Shown: positions 1 through 9,592, numbered from the stretch's first letter. The stretch is DNA of 64,000 bases from Vibrio coralliirubri (GCF_024347375.1 NZ_AP025470.1:3472001-3536000); one strand, 5' to 3'. Notes: generated from the letters alone by a model not told the origin. Numbers and translations: made by a program.

Positions 1-374
1 TCTACACCAACATCAATTAACTTTCTTTGGAAATCACACCCCCAAGAAATGTGATAACCTTCTTTAGCCTTACCACTAGGGAGTAAAGCCGAAATCCTAT
101 CCAAGTTTGTTATTTGCTCATGGTGTAAATTTAAAATTTTAATTTCATTAGTAAATATAAATGATGCTATTTTTTTGTAGCAGTAATCAGAATACAGCCA
201 TGGCGTTATCACTAATTCAGGTATGTACAGAAATTTAGATAGGCCCATAGCGAAGTTCGTAGAAACTATAACGTAATCTCTTTCTTTTAATTTCAACCCA
301 TCGACAATACTCTCAACAGTACTCAATTCTCTTTCTATATGTTCAATATAAAACAGGATTTTTATTTTTTTCAT
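1..374 (-). CDS. Partial surface-carbohydrate biosynthesis protein, N-terminal part
   Basis: An open frame on the minus strand starts with ATG at 374 and runs off the left edge without a stop, giving about 124 residues. The start overlaps the flippase stop by 4 bases (ATGA), typical of translational coupling; another in-frame ATG lies at 380. The protein begins MKKIKILFYIEHIERELST and contains NLHHEQI and HISWG, which remind me of glycosyltransferase-like 'surface carbohydrate biosynthesis' proteins of sialic-acid-type clusters. The exact activity cannot be told. It is the last visible gene of the neuA-led operon, which must continue beyond the window. Confidence 0.7.
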   Translation of the reverse strand, partial: MKKIKILFYIEHIERELSTVESIVDGLKLKERDYVIVSTNFAMGLSKFLYIPELVITPWLYSDYCYKKIASFIFTNEIKILNLHHEQITNLDRISALLPSGKAKEGYHISWGCDFQRKLIDVGV

Positions 375-1618
375 TTCCATACCAACCATAAGGTATTAAT
401 CCCTATTTGCTTTCTAACCATGTACCATGCAAATAGGTTTGATGACGACATATAGACAAGAAAACAAACAGATGCCTTTACAACGCTAAAGTCACTTGAA
501 AAAATTATCAAAGATAAAGAAAATAGCGAGAAGCCAATTAAGATGCTATTTCTCATCTGTTTTTCATTCCCTGTCATAAGCAGTAGCTGTGAGACGGAAC
601 CTGTCAATATATTAACGACCTGCCCAATAGAACAAATAAGCAATGCGACCTTTAACTGGACGAAAGTATCATCGAATATCTTAAGGAGATTCTCACCAAA
701 GAAGACAATAATAGTAATAAATATTACTGACACTAGGATAAAGAACTTCAGGCATTTAGAGATAAGTTGTTGTATTTCATCTAGTTCACCATTCTTGTAA
801 GCGATAGCTATTTTTCTAGCTATAACAACGTTAATTGCTGATATAAATAAAGCAACAACACCTACTATCTTTATCAACACTGAGAACTCGGCTATCGCAT
901 CAGATCCTAACCTATTTCCTAAGATTGTTTGGTTAATTAATGGTACAATTCTCTCTATAACAACTAGAATAAAGCAAGGAATTGCAATACTAACAAGGTG
1001 TTTATAGTCATACTCATCCTTCATGAAATTGTTTTTTAATTTTTTATCTCGATAGTTAATAATTATCGATTGCACTAGTACCGAGAGTAACATAGAAAAG
1101 CAATAAACTCTAACAACGCCCTCTATATCTAATTTAAAATTCAGAATAAATATAAAAAGAATCAAATTTGAAAACAAAGATTGAAAAATTACCGACTCTA
1201 CATAGTATCCTTTACCTTGATTATAGCTAAATAGAATTACACTAATCGAGTATAAAAAAAGTGTCATTAGAAATGTGTGTAACACACTATTTGAAAATGG
1301 TATTGCTCCAATCGTATTTTTAACAAACACCAGAGACATTGCTACCAGAAAGCTCATCACAATGACAGTAATACAGGTCCCTCTTAATATCCCTATACCC
1401 TTGTGAGTTCCAGTCATATTTTGTGCTACACACCTAACAATAGGTGTTTGTAGTCCCATGGTTGTGACTACAACCAGGGACATTAACAAGCTTTGGAAAT
1501 AAAAAAACGCTCCGCTGTCTTCTACTCCCAAGCGTCTAACTAGAATGATATTTAGCCCAAATGACATTAATGCTGCAAAAAGCTTGACTATCAGGACTAC
1601 AAGTGAGCTACTTGGCAA
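371..1618 (-). CDS. Wzx-type polysaccharide/O-unit flippase (MOP superfamily)
   Basis: A 415-residue, very hydrophobic protein with about 12 predicted membrane helices. The N-terminus has the family pattern of Wzx/RfbX proteins (helix 1 then LVRRLGVEDSGAFFYFQS). It would flip undecaprenyl-linked repeat units across the inner membrane. The start appears to be TTG at 1618, with an AGGA sequence about 8 bases upstream; no ATG is well placed. It lies 22 bases after the pyruvyltransferase-family gene and its stop overlaps the next gene. AT-rich composition fits an O-antigen or capsule cluster. The substrate is presumably the nonulosonate-containing unit made by this operon, which is inference. Confidence 0.82.
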   Translation of the reverse strand: MPSSSLVVLIVKLFAALMSFGLNIILVRRLGVEDSGAFFYFQSLLMSLVVVTTMGLQTPIVRCVAQNMTGTHKGIGILRGTCITVIVMSFLVAMSLVFVKNTIGAIPFSNSVLHTFLMTLFLYSISVILFSYNQGKGYYVESVIFQSLFSNLILFIFILNFKLDIEGVVRVYCFSMLLSVLVQSIIINYRDKKLKNNFMKDEYDYKHLVSIAIPCFILVVIERIVPLINQTILGNRLGSDAIAEFSVLIKIVGVVALFISAINVVIARKIAIAYKNGELDEIQQLISKCLKFFILVSVIFITIIVFFGENLLKIFDDTFVQLKVALLICSIGQVVNILTGSVSQLLLMTGNEKQMRNSILIGFSLFSLSLIIFSSDFSVVKASVCFLVYMSSSNLFAWYMVRKQIGINTLWLVWK

Positions 1619-1640
1619 TATGATTATCCTACATGACCGA

Positions 1641-2750
1641 TTAAGAGGTTATTCTTTTAAAATAAGTTTGATAAAAGTCTATCGTGTGCCTTTTCATTTC
1701 ATTTAATTTAGCATCTGATTTTTTCTCTAACAAAACTGTCAAATTATTCAGTATTTTTTTTGCAAAACCAGGAGAAATATGAATATTAGTATCGTCAGAC
1801 AATAGTTGTTTGTGAGTATACTCAATTCTTCTTAACGGAGATAACCCTATCGTTGGAATGCCAAATTTAATTGCACAAACATTTGCATGATAACGAGATG
1901 CTATGACAAGTTTTGAGTTTTTATATATATTAAAAGCTAAGTCGGTCCCTTTGTCACCTTGTAGGCATGGGGCTATGACCGTATTATTTCTCACGAGCTG
2001 GGGAGAAATTTTACTTAGCGCAGTTCCAATCGCTTCAATGTCTTGATGGATATGGGGAACTAGCACAACTTTCAATTTATTCTCGACAAGCCCAGCTAAA
2101 AGTTCTTCTAATTCCTGATAGTACCAATCTCTGTCGGTTGATAAACCACCATTCATACTTAATTGATCATCAGTAATATTAATTGCTACGTATTCATCAT
2201 CAATTGGTAAACTATATTCTTCTTTTGGGTAATAAAAGTACCCATGGTCTAGTATCTCGACTAGGCCATCTAAGTAGCTATTACCAAAGTCTTTTTGAAT
2301 GGAATCTACAGAACCATCATTTCTTAATGCGATTTGTATATTTTCTTTAGTTTTCACAAAATCAAGAAATTTACAGAATTTATTATAGTTTTCTTCAGGC
2401 ACATCTTTGTGGGGATTACATCCAACACTAGCAATAATGATTTGAGTTTTTATTTTATCTAAAAATTCTTCTTCAATATCGATAGTGGTTCCATTACTTG
2501 AGCCTTCAACCCAGTAATCTAAAAATCCTCCACCACCAAAAACAACAAGGTTATAATTATTCGCTAATTTCACAAAATCATTATCAAATTTTAATTTATC
2601 TTCTTTAACGTAATTCTTATAGGCTTTTCGAATTTCCAAGCGATCAATATGGTATTCTCCAACTACGCATTCGAGAATATTAATAAAACCCATATGGCTG
2701 GCGTTATCACCAATGTTCCCTTCAAATGCGGCGATATGTAAGATTTTCAT
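1641..2750 (-). CDS. Polysaccharide pyruvyltransferase family protein
   Basis: A 369-residue cytoplasmic protein. The N-terminus (MKILHIAAFEGNIGDNA) and the glycine-rich GGGGFLDYW at about residues 72-80 match the polysaccharide pyruvyltransferase (CsaB/WcaK-like) family, and the C-terminal SRYHANVCAIKFGIPTIG is the family's second conserved block. Members usually transfer pyruvate from phosphoenolpyruvate to a sugar as a ketal, but many homologues in glycan clusters are untested. It begins 4 bases after the neuC stop, so it is in the same operon. A role in decorating the polysaccharide is inferred from family and context. Confidence 0.8.
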   Translation of the reverse strand: MKILHIAAFEGNIGDNASHMGFINILECVVGEYHIDRLEIRKAYKNYVKEDKLKFDNDFVKLANNYNLVVFGGGGFLDYWVEGSSNGTTIDIEEEFLDKIKTQIIIASVGCNPHKDVPEENYNKFCKFLDFVKTKENIQIALRNDGSVDSIQKDFGNSYLDGLVEILDHGYFYYPKEEYSLPIDDEYVAINITDDQLSMNGGLSTDRDWYYQELEELLAGLVENKLKVVLVPHIHQDIEAIGTALSKISPQLVRNNTVIAPCLQGDKGTDLAFNIYKNSKLVIASRYHANVCAIKFGIPTIGLSPLRRIEYTHKQLLSDDTNIHISPGFAKKILNNLTVLLEKKSDAKLNEMKRHTIDFYQTYFKRITS

Positions 2751-2754
2751 AATT

Positions 2755-3876
2755 TTATTTAATATCCATAAATGATTTCTGTTTATTTATATTCCAAGTG
2801 CCGGTGGACTCTATAACATTCATAAATAATGTATCACTCTTACCATCCCCAAATTCTTTGAAAGGAGTGTAGCTTTTATCAATTATTGCATTTATAGTTT
2901 CAACTATTAGCGTAGCATCTTCACGTATGTTTGTAATTGATTCAGCACTCGAACGGTTATTTTGTCGTGATCCTAAATTTATTGTAGGTTTTCCATAAAA
3001 TGGAACCTCTCGAATGCCAGCACTTGAGTTTCCTATCATGATTTTGGTATTTTTAAGTATCGTTAAAAAGCATTCAAACCTAATGCTAGGGAAGATTTTA
3101 AACCGAGGTTCACCTTTTAACCTATCGAACTCATTTATAATAATTTCAGAGCCATGGTCATTGTTAGGGTAAATAATAATATAATTTCTATTGCTTTCAA
3201 TAAGACCTGAAACAGCTTCCCTAATATTACTTGCGAGGTTTTTAAGTTCTGTAGTGACAGGATGATACATAAATACCGAGTATTCATCAAAATCAATACC
3301 ATATCTCTCTTTTACTTCTTGAAGAGTTGGCAGATCTTTAGATTGCATTATATCGAGATCTGGTGAGCCTATTTTAAAGATACTAGAATCTAATTCACCT
3401 AATTGAATTAATCTCAACTTAGCTTGTTCATTGGATACAAAATGGATATGTGACATCTTGGAAACTGAGTGACGTATCAACTCATCGATTGTTCCTGAAA
3501 CTTCTCCCCCTTCAATATGGGAAACCAATATATTGTTTAATGAGCCTACAATTGCGCCAGCCATTGCTTCTACACGATCACCATGTACAACTATCATGTC
3601 TGGTTGTAGTTCTTTTACATAGTCAGAAAGACCCAATACTGTTTTTGATAAAACGACATCCATAGAGTCGTGACCATTTTGGTTTATGTACTTATATATG
3701 GACTTAAACCCAGTCTTTTCAACTTCATTCGCTGTCATCCCATATTTTGCAATCAAATGCATTCCTGTAACAAAAATATGTGCTTCAAAGTCAGGATGAT
3801 GTTCCACTTTTGAGATCAAACTTTTCAACTTACCAAAGTCGGCTCGAGTCCCTGTTAAGAACAGTATTTTTTTCAT
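2755..3876 (-). CDS. neuC: UDP-N-acetylglucosamine 2-epimerase, hydrolysing (NeuC type)
   Basis: A 373-residue protein from ATG 3876 (the frame is open up to a GTG at 3891 inside neuB, but MKKILFLTGTRADFGKL is the family N-terminus and AAGGTG lies upstream). Key family blocks are visible: GTRADFGK, VHGDRVEAMAGA, HIEGGEVSGTIDE and GNSSAGIREV. The enzyme converts UDP-GlcNAc to ManNAc plus UDP, the first step of sialic acid synthesis; relatives act on UDP-diNAc-bacillosamine in legionaminic acid synthesis. From memory it resembles Campylobacter jejuni NeuC1, down to a DIK-COOH terminus, which favours a Neu5Ac-type route. Cytoplasmic; one base separates it from neuB. Confidence 0.88.
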   Translation of the reverse strand: MKKILFLTGTRADFGKLKSLISKVEHHPDFEAHIFVTGMHLIAKYGMTANEVEKTGFKSIYKYINQNGHDSMDVVLSKTVLGLSDYVKELQPDMIVVHGDRVEAMAGAIVGSLNNILVSHIEGGEVSGTIDELIRHSVSKMSHIHFVSNEQAKLRLIQLGELDSSIFKIGSPDLDIMQSKDLPTLQEVKERYGIDFDEYSVFMYHPVTTELKNLASNIREAVSGLIESNRNYIIIYPNNDHGSEIIINEFDRLKGEPRFKIFPSIRFECFLTILKNTKIMIGNSSAGIREVPFYGKPTINLGSRQNNRSSAESITNIREDATLIVETINAIIDKSYTPFKEFGDGKSDTLFMNVIESTGTWNINKQKSFMDIK

Positions 3877-3877
3877 A

Positions 3878-4921
3878 TTACTTAACATCACCTTTCTTTA
3901 GCTGCACATCTGAAGGAATAGAGCGCGTAGCAATTTTTCCAAGTAAAGAGTCATAATCTTCAGCGAGGAAATCACCAGTACCCGGTCGCTTTACCCACAA
4001 GTTTTCTCTAGTTAATTTATCACCCTCTTTAATATCTGCAACTGTAACAACACTAGCGTAAGCAAAATCAATTGTAACCTGCTCTTCTTTTGCCGCTTCT
4101 TTCTTACCGCCACGCATTTTTGCCATTCGTGCTGACTGTTCAATAAGCTCTCGACACTCTTCAGTATCCATAGAGCAACAAATATCCGGACCAGGTCTAG
4201 ATTTACTATCTGTAAAGTGACGCTCTAGAACTGAAGCTCCGCAGGCTACTGCACCTAAACAAGCAATGTTATCAATACTGTGATCAGATAAACCTACAAC
4301 AGCATCCGGAAATGCTTCTTGTATTTGCTCCATTGCTCCAATACGAATCAAGTGATCTGGTGTTGGATACAGGTTCGTCGTATGCAGTAAACAGAATGGC
4401 GTTTCATGCTTCCTAAAAATATCTACAGCTTTCTGAATAGAAGGAATATCATTCATCCCTGTGCTCAAAATAACAGGTTTGCCGTAGCTAGCAATAAGGT
4501 CTAGAAGAGGGTAGTTGTTACATTCCCCCGACCCAATTTTATACGCTGGTACACCCATTCTTTCCAAACGTTCGGCAGCTGCGCGTGAAAATGGAGTACT
4601 AATGAATATTGCACCTTTAGACTCTACATATTCTTTCAGTTTCGTCTCATCGGCTTCATTGAGTGAGCATCGTTCCATTATTTCATAAATTGAGACGTCA
4701 GCATTCCCTGGTATTACCGACTTTGCCTCTTCACTCATTTCATCTTCGACGACATGAGTTTGGTGCTTTATTACTTCAGCTCCGCCAGCAATTGCCGCAT
4801 CAACCATCTCGAATGCAACTTTCAGTGAGCCTTCATGGTTGATACCAATTTCTGCGATTACCAATGGAGAATGTTCAAGCCCAACTTTACGTCCAGCGAT
4901 TTCAAATACAGGATTAAGCAT
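3878..4921 (-). CDS. neuB: N-acetylneuraminate synthase (NeuB)
   Basis: A 347-residue enzyme that condenses ManNAc with phosphoenolpyruvate to a nonulosonic acid (Neu5Ac or a relative). The TIM-barrel part shows [11 protein letters not shown] near residue 23, [39 protein letters not shown] and GLSDHS. The last 60 residues form a SAF/antifreeze-like domain ([19 protein letters not shown]). From memory the pattern is very close to C. jejuni NeuB1, the LOS sialic acid synthase. The start overlaps neuA by 8 bases and the stop precedes neuC by one base, so the three are tightly coupled. Confidence 0.93.
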   Translation of the reverse strand: MLNPVFEIAGRKVGLEHSPLVIAEIGINHEGSLKVAFEMVDAAIAGGAEVIKHQTHVVEDEMSEEAKSVIPGNADVSIYEIMERCSLNEADETKLKEYVESKGAIFISTPFSRAAAERLERMGVPAYKIGSGECNNYPLLDLIASYGKPVILSTGMNDIPSIQKAVDIFRKHETPFCLLHTTNLYPTPDHLIRIGAMEQIQEAFPDAVVGLSDHSIDNIACLGAVACGASVLERHFTDSKSRPGPDICCSMDTEECRELIEQSARMAKMRGGKKEAAKEEQVTIDFAYASVVTVADIKEGDKLTRENLWVKRPGTGDFLAEDYDSLLGKIATRSIPSDVQLKKGDVK

Positions 4922-5603
4922 TAATTTTTTCCTTCAAAATTTGTTCTACTTTCAAAAAATCATCAATTGTATCAATATCTTCAGATTCTAACTCAGACAT
5001 GACATACGGCAACACCTTATCTCTCGGTATTTGATTAAATTCTTGAAACGCTTCTTTATGAAAAGCATAAATTGCACCATTGGGCTGATATGCTTGAGGT
5101 AAATCTTGCCTACGCATATAAGGGGCTTTCTTACTGTAAAGACCAGTAATGAATCCATTTTCACTTTGAACATACGCTTTAATTGGAGTATGTGTCGGTT
5201 CAAACACACTAATTATACAATCTGCATTAGAATTAGACAAAACCTCCAACGCCTCGTTAAGATGTGTACTTGTCCTTAGTGGCGAAGTAGGCTGTAAGAG
5301 AACTATTTGTTGTGTATCAACATTCATGCTTTCTAACCATGAAATTGCATGTTCTATAACAGATTCACTAGTTGCTGAGTCTGTCGCTAATAGCTCTGGT
5401 CTAGGGATAATCTCCGCCCCAAAACTCCGACTCACCTCGGCTATTTCAGCGTCCTCTGTTGATACATACACAAGATCAATAGACTTACACTCTTGCGCCG
5501 CTTTAATTGTCCATCCGATGAGTGGTATTCCATTTAATTTAAGAATATTTTTCCTTGGAAGTCCTTTAGAGCCACCTCTAGCTGTTATTAATGCTATTCG
5601 CAT
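4914..5603 (-). CDS. neuA: CMP-N-acylneuraminate cytidylyltransferase (NeuA)
   Basis: A 229-residue single-domain cytidylyltransferase that activates the nonulosonic acid with CTP. The nucleotide-binding motif [12 protein letters not shown] spans residues 8-19 and the family blocks [20 protein letters not shown] and [11 protein letters not shown] follow. No C-terminal esterase domain is present. It is the first gene of the minus-strand operon, preceded by a good ribosome site (AGGGTGG, 5 bases before ATG), then by a Fur-box match 26 bases upstream and an ops element about 360 bases upstream. Confidence 0.92.
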   Translation of the reverse strand: MRIALITARGGSKGLPRKNILKLNGIPLIGWTIKAAQECKSIDLVYVSTEDAEIAEVSRSFGAEIIPRPELLATDSATSESVIEHAISWLESMNVDTQQIVLLQPTSPLRTSTHLNEALEVLSNSNADCIISVFEPTHTPIKAYVQSENGFITGLYSKKAPYMRRQDLPQAYQPNGAIYAFHKEAFQEFNQIPRDKVLPYVMSELESEDIDTIDDFLKVEQILKEKINA

Positions 5604-5628
5604 ATTTCCACCCTAATTCCCCACATAA

Positions 5629-5647
5629 AAGAATGATTATCATTATT
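5629..5647. promoter_or_regulatory. Fur-box match upstream of neuA
   Basis: A 19-base palindrome matches the classical Fur consensus at 16 of 19 positions by hand count; the central 14 bases AATGATTATCATTA are perfect. It ends 26 bases before the neuA start codon, where a bound repressor could block initiation or elongation. This is sequence evidence only. Confidence 0.55.
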
Positions 5648-5962
5648 CGTTTAGCGTTACTTCAATGTACGCCTAAAAAATTAAACAAGACTTCTCCCTA
5701 GCTTATAGTCAGAGGTATTGTTGGTTTTTCCAACTCACTCAAGTGCATGTCAATGATACGAATCTTCACTTGATTAAAACTTAGACACAATTACAAATTA
5801 CAAATTATGTAAATCAATATTAGAAATCAACAATGCACGGAAGCCATAAAGCGATGTAACTCAACACTACATAGTGAGATCATCACAGTAGGTAAACGTC
5901 AAGTCATTGTGATTTTTAGCGCAAAATTTGCACAGAAAGCGATATGCCTCTTTGAACTAAAG

Positions 5963-5974
5963 CAAGCTACCGCC
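5963..5974 (-). promoter_or_regulatory. ops element (JUMPstart core), RfaH recruitment site
   Basis: The minus strand reads GGCGGTAGCTTG, matching the ops consensus GGCGGTAGCNTG at every fixed position. The preceding ACCAAAGG resembles the end of the longer JUMPstart sequence. It lies about 360 bases upstream of neuA in the transcribed direction, the usual setting for RfaH-dependent antitermination of long O-antigen or capsule operons. Confidence 0.8.
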
Positions 5975-6196
5975 CTTTGGTCATTCGCGAAACCACACTA
6001 CGCAGACTACAAGTCATTAAAAATGATAGAAACCTTTTAATCATCTCATTTCAAGGTCCAAGAGGCAAACCATCAACGAGCTTATGCTCCTACATAATAG
6101 CAAAGGATTATTAAGCGAACCTATACACCAAACCCAAAACCTCGCTATACTCCTGACCTATAGTTTTTCGCCCAATAACGAATAAGAGTTCAAGAT

Positions 6197-6631
6197 ATGC
6201 AAGAGTTAGTTCCATTTGTTCAAGAGAATATGATTTTAGCCATCGTATGGATCGGCTTAGTTGTTGCCATCATTGCGAACGTTATCAAGACATCAAACGC
6301 AGCCTACAAAGAGATCACGGCAGCGCAAACCACACACATGATTAACCGTGAAAATGGCGTTGTGGTTGATATTCGTACTAAGGATGAGTTCAAAAAGGGC
6401 CATATTACGGACGCAGTTCACATTTTGCCGTCAGATATCAAAGCAAATAGCTTTGGAAGCCTTGAAAGCCACAAAGCAGACCCAATCATCGTAGTATGCA
6501 AGACAGGTCAAACGGCTCAAGAAAGCGCTAACCTACTGGTTAAAGCAGGTTTCGAAAACGTAAGCGTACTGAAAAGTGGCTTAGTGGCTTGGAGCGAAGC
6601 TAACCTACCTTTGGTTAAAGGTAAGAAGTAG
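6197..6631 (+). CDS. yibN: Membrane-anchored rhodanese-domain protein (YibN family)
   Basis: A 144-residue protein: one N-terminal membrane helix (about residues 12-30) and then a rhodanese domain. The active-site loop CKTGQT starts at Cys101, and VVVDIRTKDEFKKGHI is the family's first signature. Rhodaneses move sulfane sulfur, but the YibN substrate is not known to me. It sits directly upstream of secB as in enteric bacteria, although the glutaredoxin gene grxC that lies between them in E. coli is absent here. Confidence 0.88.
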   Translation: MQELVPFVQENMILAIVWIGLVVAIIANVIKTSNAAYKEITAAQTTHMINRENGVVVDIRTKDEFKKGHITDAVHILPSDIKANSFGSLESHKADPIIVVCKTGQTAQESANLLVKAGFENVSVLKSGLVAWSEANLPLVKGKK

Positions 6632-6753
6632 TTAAAGGCAATACCCGTTAACGACAAGCAGCAAGCTGACCTAATTACACCAATATGACTTTAAGGTTTT
6701 GTTCGGCTTATATGACGAACAAAACCTAATTATAAATTTTTAAGGACAAGAAA

Positions 6754-7221
6754 ATGGCTGAAGCAGCACAACAAGACGCACAACAAAACTTCGCAATCCA
6801 ACGTATCTTCCTAAAAGACGTATCTTTCGAAGCGCCTAACTCTCCGGACATGTTTCAAAAAGAGTGGAACCCAGATGTAAAACTGGATCTAGACACTCAA
6901 AGCCGTGAACTTGGCGAAGGCGTTTACGAAGTAATCTTACGTCTAACGGTTACAGTTAAGAATGCAGAAGACACTGCATTCCTTTGTGAAGTTCAACAAG
7001 GCGGCATCTTCTCTGCAAGCGAAATGGAAGCAGGCCAACTGGCTCATTGCCTGGGTGCATTCTGCCCGAACATCCTGTTCCCATACGCTCGTGAAACGAT
7101 TTCTAGCCTAGTGGTTAAAGGTACGTTCCCACAACTGAACCTAGCTCCAGTAAACTTTGATGCTTTGTTCATGAACTACCTACAAAACCAAGCTCAACAA
7201 GCTGAAGGCGAACAGGCTTAA
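6754..7221 (+). CDS. secB: Protein-export chaperone SecB
   Basis: A 155-residue acidic chaperone that forms tetramers, keeps presecretory proteins unfolded and hands them to SecA. The family core is clear: [19 protein letters not shown] near the N-terminus, then [17 protein letters not shown] and [15 protein letters not shown]. Length matches E. coli SecB (155). A strong ribosome site (AAGGACA) precedes ATG 6754. A perfect 15-bp hairpin with a T run follows, so transcription probably ends before gpsA. Confidence 0.97.
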   Translation: MAEAAQQDAQQNFAIQRIFLKDVSFEAPNSPDMFQKEWNPDVKLDLDTQSRELGEGVYEVILRLTVTVKNAEDTAFLCEVQQGGIFSASEMEAGQLAHCLGAFCPNILFPYARETISSLVVKGTFPQLNLAPVNFDALFMNYLQNQAQQAEGEQA

Positions 7222-7287
7222 GTCTCACAGTAGAACTTAACTCTAACGAACGCTTAAATAGCTTATGTTATAAGAAGCTTAGCTTTT

Positions 7288-7326
7288 AAATGCACATCGC
7301 AGCTTCTGCGATGTGCATTTTTTATT
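7288..7326 (+). terminator. Rho-independent terminator after secB
   Basis: A perfect 15-bp stem (7288-7302 with 7306-7320), 3-base loop, followed by a T-rich tail. Confidence 0.92.
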
Positions 7327-7417
7327 TACACTGTATTTTGATAGAGAGCTTTTTCTTCTTAATTTAGAAAACATCTCAAGAACTCTTCGATTTCCCTCAT
7401 TATTTTTAGGTGGAAGC

Positions 7418-8473
7418 ATGACAGAAACAACTCGCGCGACAGCCGCTTGCGGTAAAGACAGCGCTTACGGTAAAGACATTGCGATGACAGTGATTGGCGC
7501 AGGTTCTTATGGGACATCTTTAGCGATATCTCTAGCGCGTAACGGTGCCAATGTTGTTCTTTGGGGACATGATCCTGTTCATATGAATCGCCTTGAATCA
7601 GAGCGTGCAAACAATGAGTTTCTACCAAATATAGAATTCCCAGAAAGTCTGATCATTGAATCTGACTTAGAAAAAGCCGTGACTTCGAGCCGAGATCTTT
7701 TGCTTGTCGTCCCAAGCCATGTATTTGGCGTTGTGCTTAACAGCGTTAAACCTTACTTAGCATCAGATTCTCGCATCTGTTGGGCGACCAAAGGCCTAGA
7801 GCCAGAAACAGGCCGCCTGCTTAAAGATGTCGCGCACGATGTGCTTGGTGATGGGTACTCGTTAGCGGTTCTATCAGGGCCGACCTTCGCCAAAGAGTTA
7901 GCGATGGGCATGCCAACAGCTATCTCTGTCGCTTCACCTGACGAAGTTTTCCTAGAAGAGCTTCAAGAAAAAATCCACTGCGGTAAAACGTTCCGCGTGT
8001 ATGCAAACTCAGATTTCATTGGTATGCAGCTTGGCGGCGCAGTAAAGAATGTTATCGCAATTGGCGCAGGCATGTCGGATGGTATTGGCTTTGGTGCTAA
8101 TGCTCGTACCGCACTAATCACTCGCGGTTTAGCTGAGATGAGCCGATTAGGAGCAGCTCTTGGCGCGCAACCAGAAACCTTTATGGGCATGGCGGGGTTG
8201 GGTGACTTAGTACTAACCTGTACTGATAACCAATCACGCAACCGTCGTTTTGGTTTAGCACTTGGCGCAGGCAAAGATGTCGATACCGCACAAGAAGAAA
8301 TTGGCCAAGTCGTTGAAGGTTATCGCAACACCAAAGAAGTTTGGTTATTATCAGAGCGCATGGGCGTTGAGATGCCAATTGTTGAACAAATTTATCAAGT
8401 GTTGTATCAAGGGAAAGATGCACACTTAGCAGCACAAGATCTACTTGCACGAGACAAGAAGTCAGAAAGATAG
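7418..8473 (+). CDS. gpsA: Glycerol-3-phosphate dehydrogenase [NAD(P)+] GpsA
   Basis: A 351-residue enzyme that makes sn-glycerol 3-phosphate from dihydroxyacetone phosphate for phospholipid synthesis. The Rossmann motif GAGSYG is at residues 27-32, the catalytic-lysine region [13 protein letters not shown] and the C-terminal GNTKEVW-type helix follow. I chose ATG 7418, preceded by AGGTGGA; the frame is open upstream to 7313 but that lies inside the secB terminator. The first 20 residues are an extension over usual GpsA and contain a near-duplicated GKDSAYGKD. Confidence 0.94.
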   Translation: MTETTRATAACGKDSAYGKDIAMTVIGAGSYGTSLAISLARNGANVVLWGHDPVHMNRLESERANNEFLPNIEFPESLIIESDLEKAVTSSRDLLLVVPSHVFGVVLNSVKPYLASDSRICWATKGLEPETGRLLKDVAHDVLGDGYSLAVLSGPTFAKELAMGMPTAISVASPDEVFLEELQEKIHCGKTFRVYANSDFIGMQLGGAVKNVIAIGAGMSDGIGFGANARTALITRGLAEMSRLGAALGAQPETFMGMAGLGDLVLTCTDNQSRNRRFGLALGAGKDVDTAQEEIGQVVEGYRNTKEVWLLSERMGVEMPIVEQIYQVLYQGKDAHLAAQDLLARDKKSER

Positions 8474-8723
8474 TAAAAGCAGATACGGGATTCGAGTAAA
8501 CGAGAGGCGAAAAGAGTAAAAGCGGATACGAGATTCGGGTAAATGAGATGCGAAAAGAATAAAAGCATATACGAGATTCGGGTAAACGAGATGCGAAGAG
8601 AGTAAAAGCAGAATGAGCGCTTAAAGAAGGCTGCTTTTCGTTATCCGCATCTCGCTACTCTAATCTGTTCTTTGCATCTCGTTCTTCGTATCTCGAATCT
8701 CGGTTACTCGCATCTGCTCTTAT
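8474..8723. repeat. 43-bp-period repeat array with inverted arm (gpsA/cysE)
   Basis: Three direct units of exactly 43 bp (8478-8520, 8521-8563, 8564-8606), each with a core like GATACGRGATTCGRGTAAA and GAGATGCGAA, then a partial unit. From 8631 to about 8720 the reverse complement of the same unit occurs at least twice. The transcript could fold into a very long hairpin. The same family recurs at 9593, 10905 and 42260/43585. Confidence 0.85.
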
Positions 8724-8770
8724 AGCTCTTCAAATCTAGCAGCTGCCCCTTAAAAATAATGGATGGTAAA

Positions 8771-9592
8771 ATGAAACACTGTGAACAACAAAAAGTTTGG
8801 CAATGCATTGTGAAGGAAGCTCGACAGCAGTCGGAGCAAGAGCCTATGCTTGCGAGTTTTTATCATGCCACGATCATCAACCATGAAAGTTTAGGCGCAG
8901 CACTTAGCTACATCCTAGCAAACAAGCTAAAAACAGCTTCAATGCCAGCAATGGCGGTGCGTGAAGTGGTTGAACAAGCATTCAAACAGGACCAATCGAT
9001 TATTGATGCTGCCGCTTGTGATATCTGCGCGACGGTAAATCGAGATCCTGCGGTCGAGATGTACTCGATGCCTCTGCTTTATCTGAAAGGCTACCATGCT
9101 CTACAAGGCTACCGAGTGGCTAACTGGTTGTGGAAACAAGGTCGTATTGCACTTGCCACTTACCTACAAAACCAAATCTCTGTCGCTTGCCAGGTTGATA
9201 TTCACCCAGCAGCGCGCATCGGTAAAGCGATCATGCTCGACCACGCTACTGGCATTGTGATTGGTGAAACAGCCGTCGTTGAAAATGATGTATCGATTCT
9301 TCAAGACGTGACCTTAGGTGGTACCGGTAAAGAAGGTGGCGATCGTCACCCTAAAATCCGCGAAGGCGTGATGATTGGTGCTGGCGCTAAAATTCTCGGT
9401 AATATTGAAGTGGGCGAAGGCGCGAAAATTGGTTCTTGCTCTGTGGTTCTACAAGCCGTACCACCTCATACAACAGTCGCAGGGGTTCCTGCAAAAATTG
9501 TCGGAAAGCCTAAAACTGACAAGCCATCTTTAGATATGGATCAAGGCTTCAATGGTCGCTCTCAGAACTTCATCCATGGTGATGGGATTTAA
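8771..9592 (+). CDS. cysE: Serine O-acetyltransferase CysE
   Basis: A 273-residue enzyme catalysing acetyl-CoA + serine to O-acetylserine, the first step of cysteine synthesis. The N-terminal helical domain (EPMLASFYHATI) is followed by a hexapeptide left-handed beta-helix from about residue 140 (VDIHPAARIG, LDHATGIVIGE, GGDRHPKI). Starting at ATG 8771 gives exactly the E. coli length; an ATG at 8759 would add four residues. It is flanked on both sides by 43-bp repeat arrays. Confidence 0.96.
   Translation: MKHCEQQKVWQCIVKEARQQSEQEPMLASFYHATIINHESLGAALSYILANKLKTASMPAMAVREVVEQAFKQDQSIIDAAACDICATVNRDPAVEMYSMPLLYLKGYHALQGYRVANWLWKQGRIALATYLQNQISVACQVDIHPAARIGKAIMLDHATGIVIGETAVVENDVSILQDVTLGGTGKEGGDRHPKIREGVMIGAGAKILGNIEVGEGAKIGSCSVVLQAVPPHTTVAGVPAKIVGKPKTDKPSLDMDQGFNGRSQNFIHGDGI

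Larger units (their letters stand above)
5604..6196. other. 593-bp divergent intergenic region (neuA / yibN)
   Basis: No credible gene on either strand. It holds the leader of the minus-strand neu operon (Fur-box match at 5629-5647, ops/JUMPstart at 5963-5974) and, at its right end, the yibN promoter region. The length of the neu leader beyond the ops site suggests the operon promoter lies around 6000-6150, but I could not pick a convincing -10/-35 pair. Confidence 0.6.

Noticed and set aside
1..5603. Genomic island or prophage boundary
   Set aside because: AT-rich surface-polysaccharide DNA is expected to be variable, but no integrase, tRNA or direct-repeat boundary is visible.
7313..7417. 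Upstream extension of gpsA
   Set aside because: It begins inside the secB terminator stem and lacks GpsA similarity; ATG 7418 has the ribosome site.
8474..8723. CRISPR array
   Set aside because: The 43-bp units are contiguous with no unique spacers and have inverted partners; no cas genes are near.
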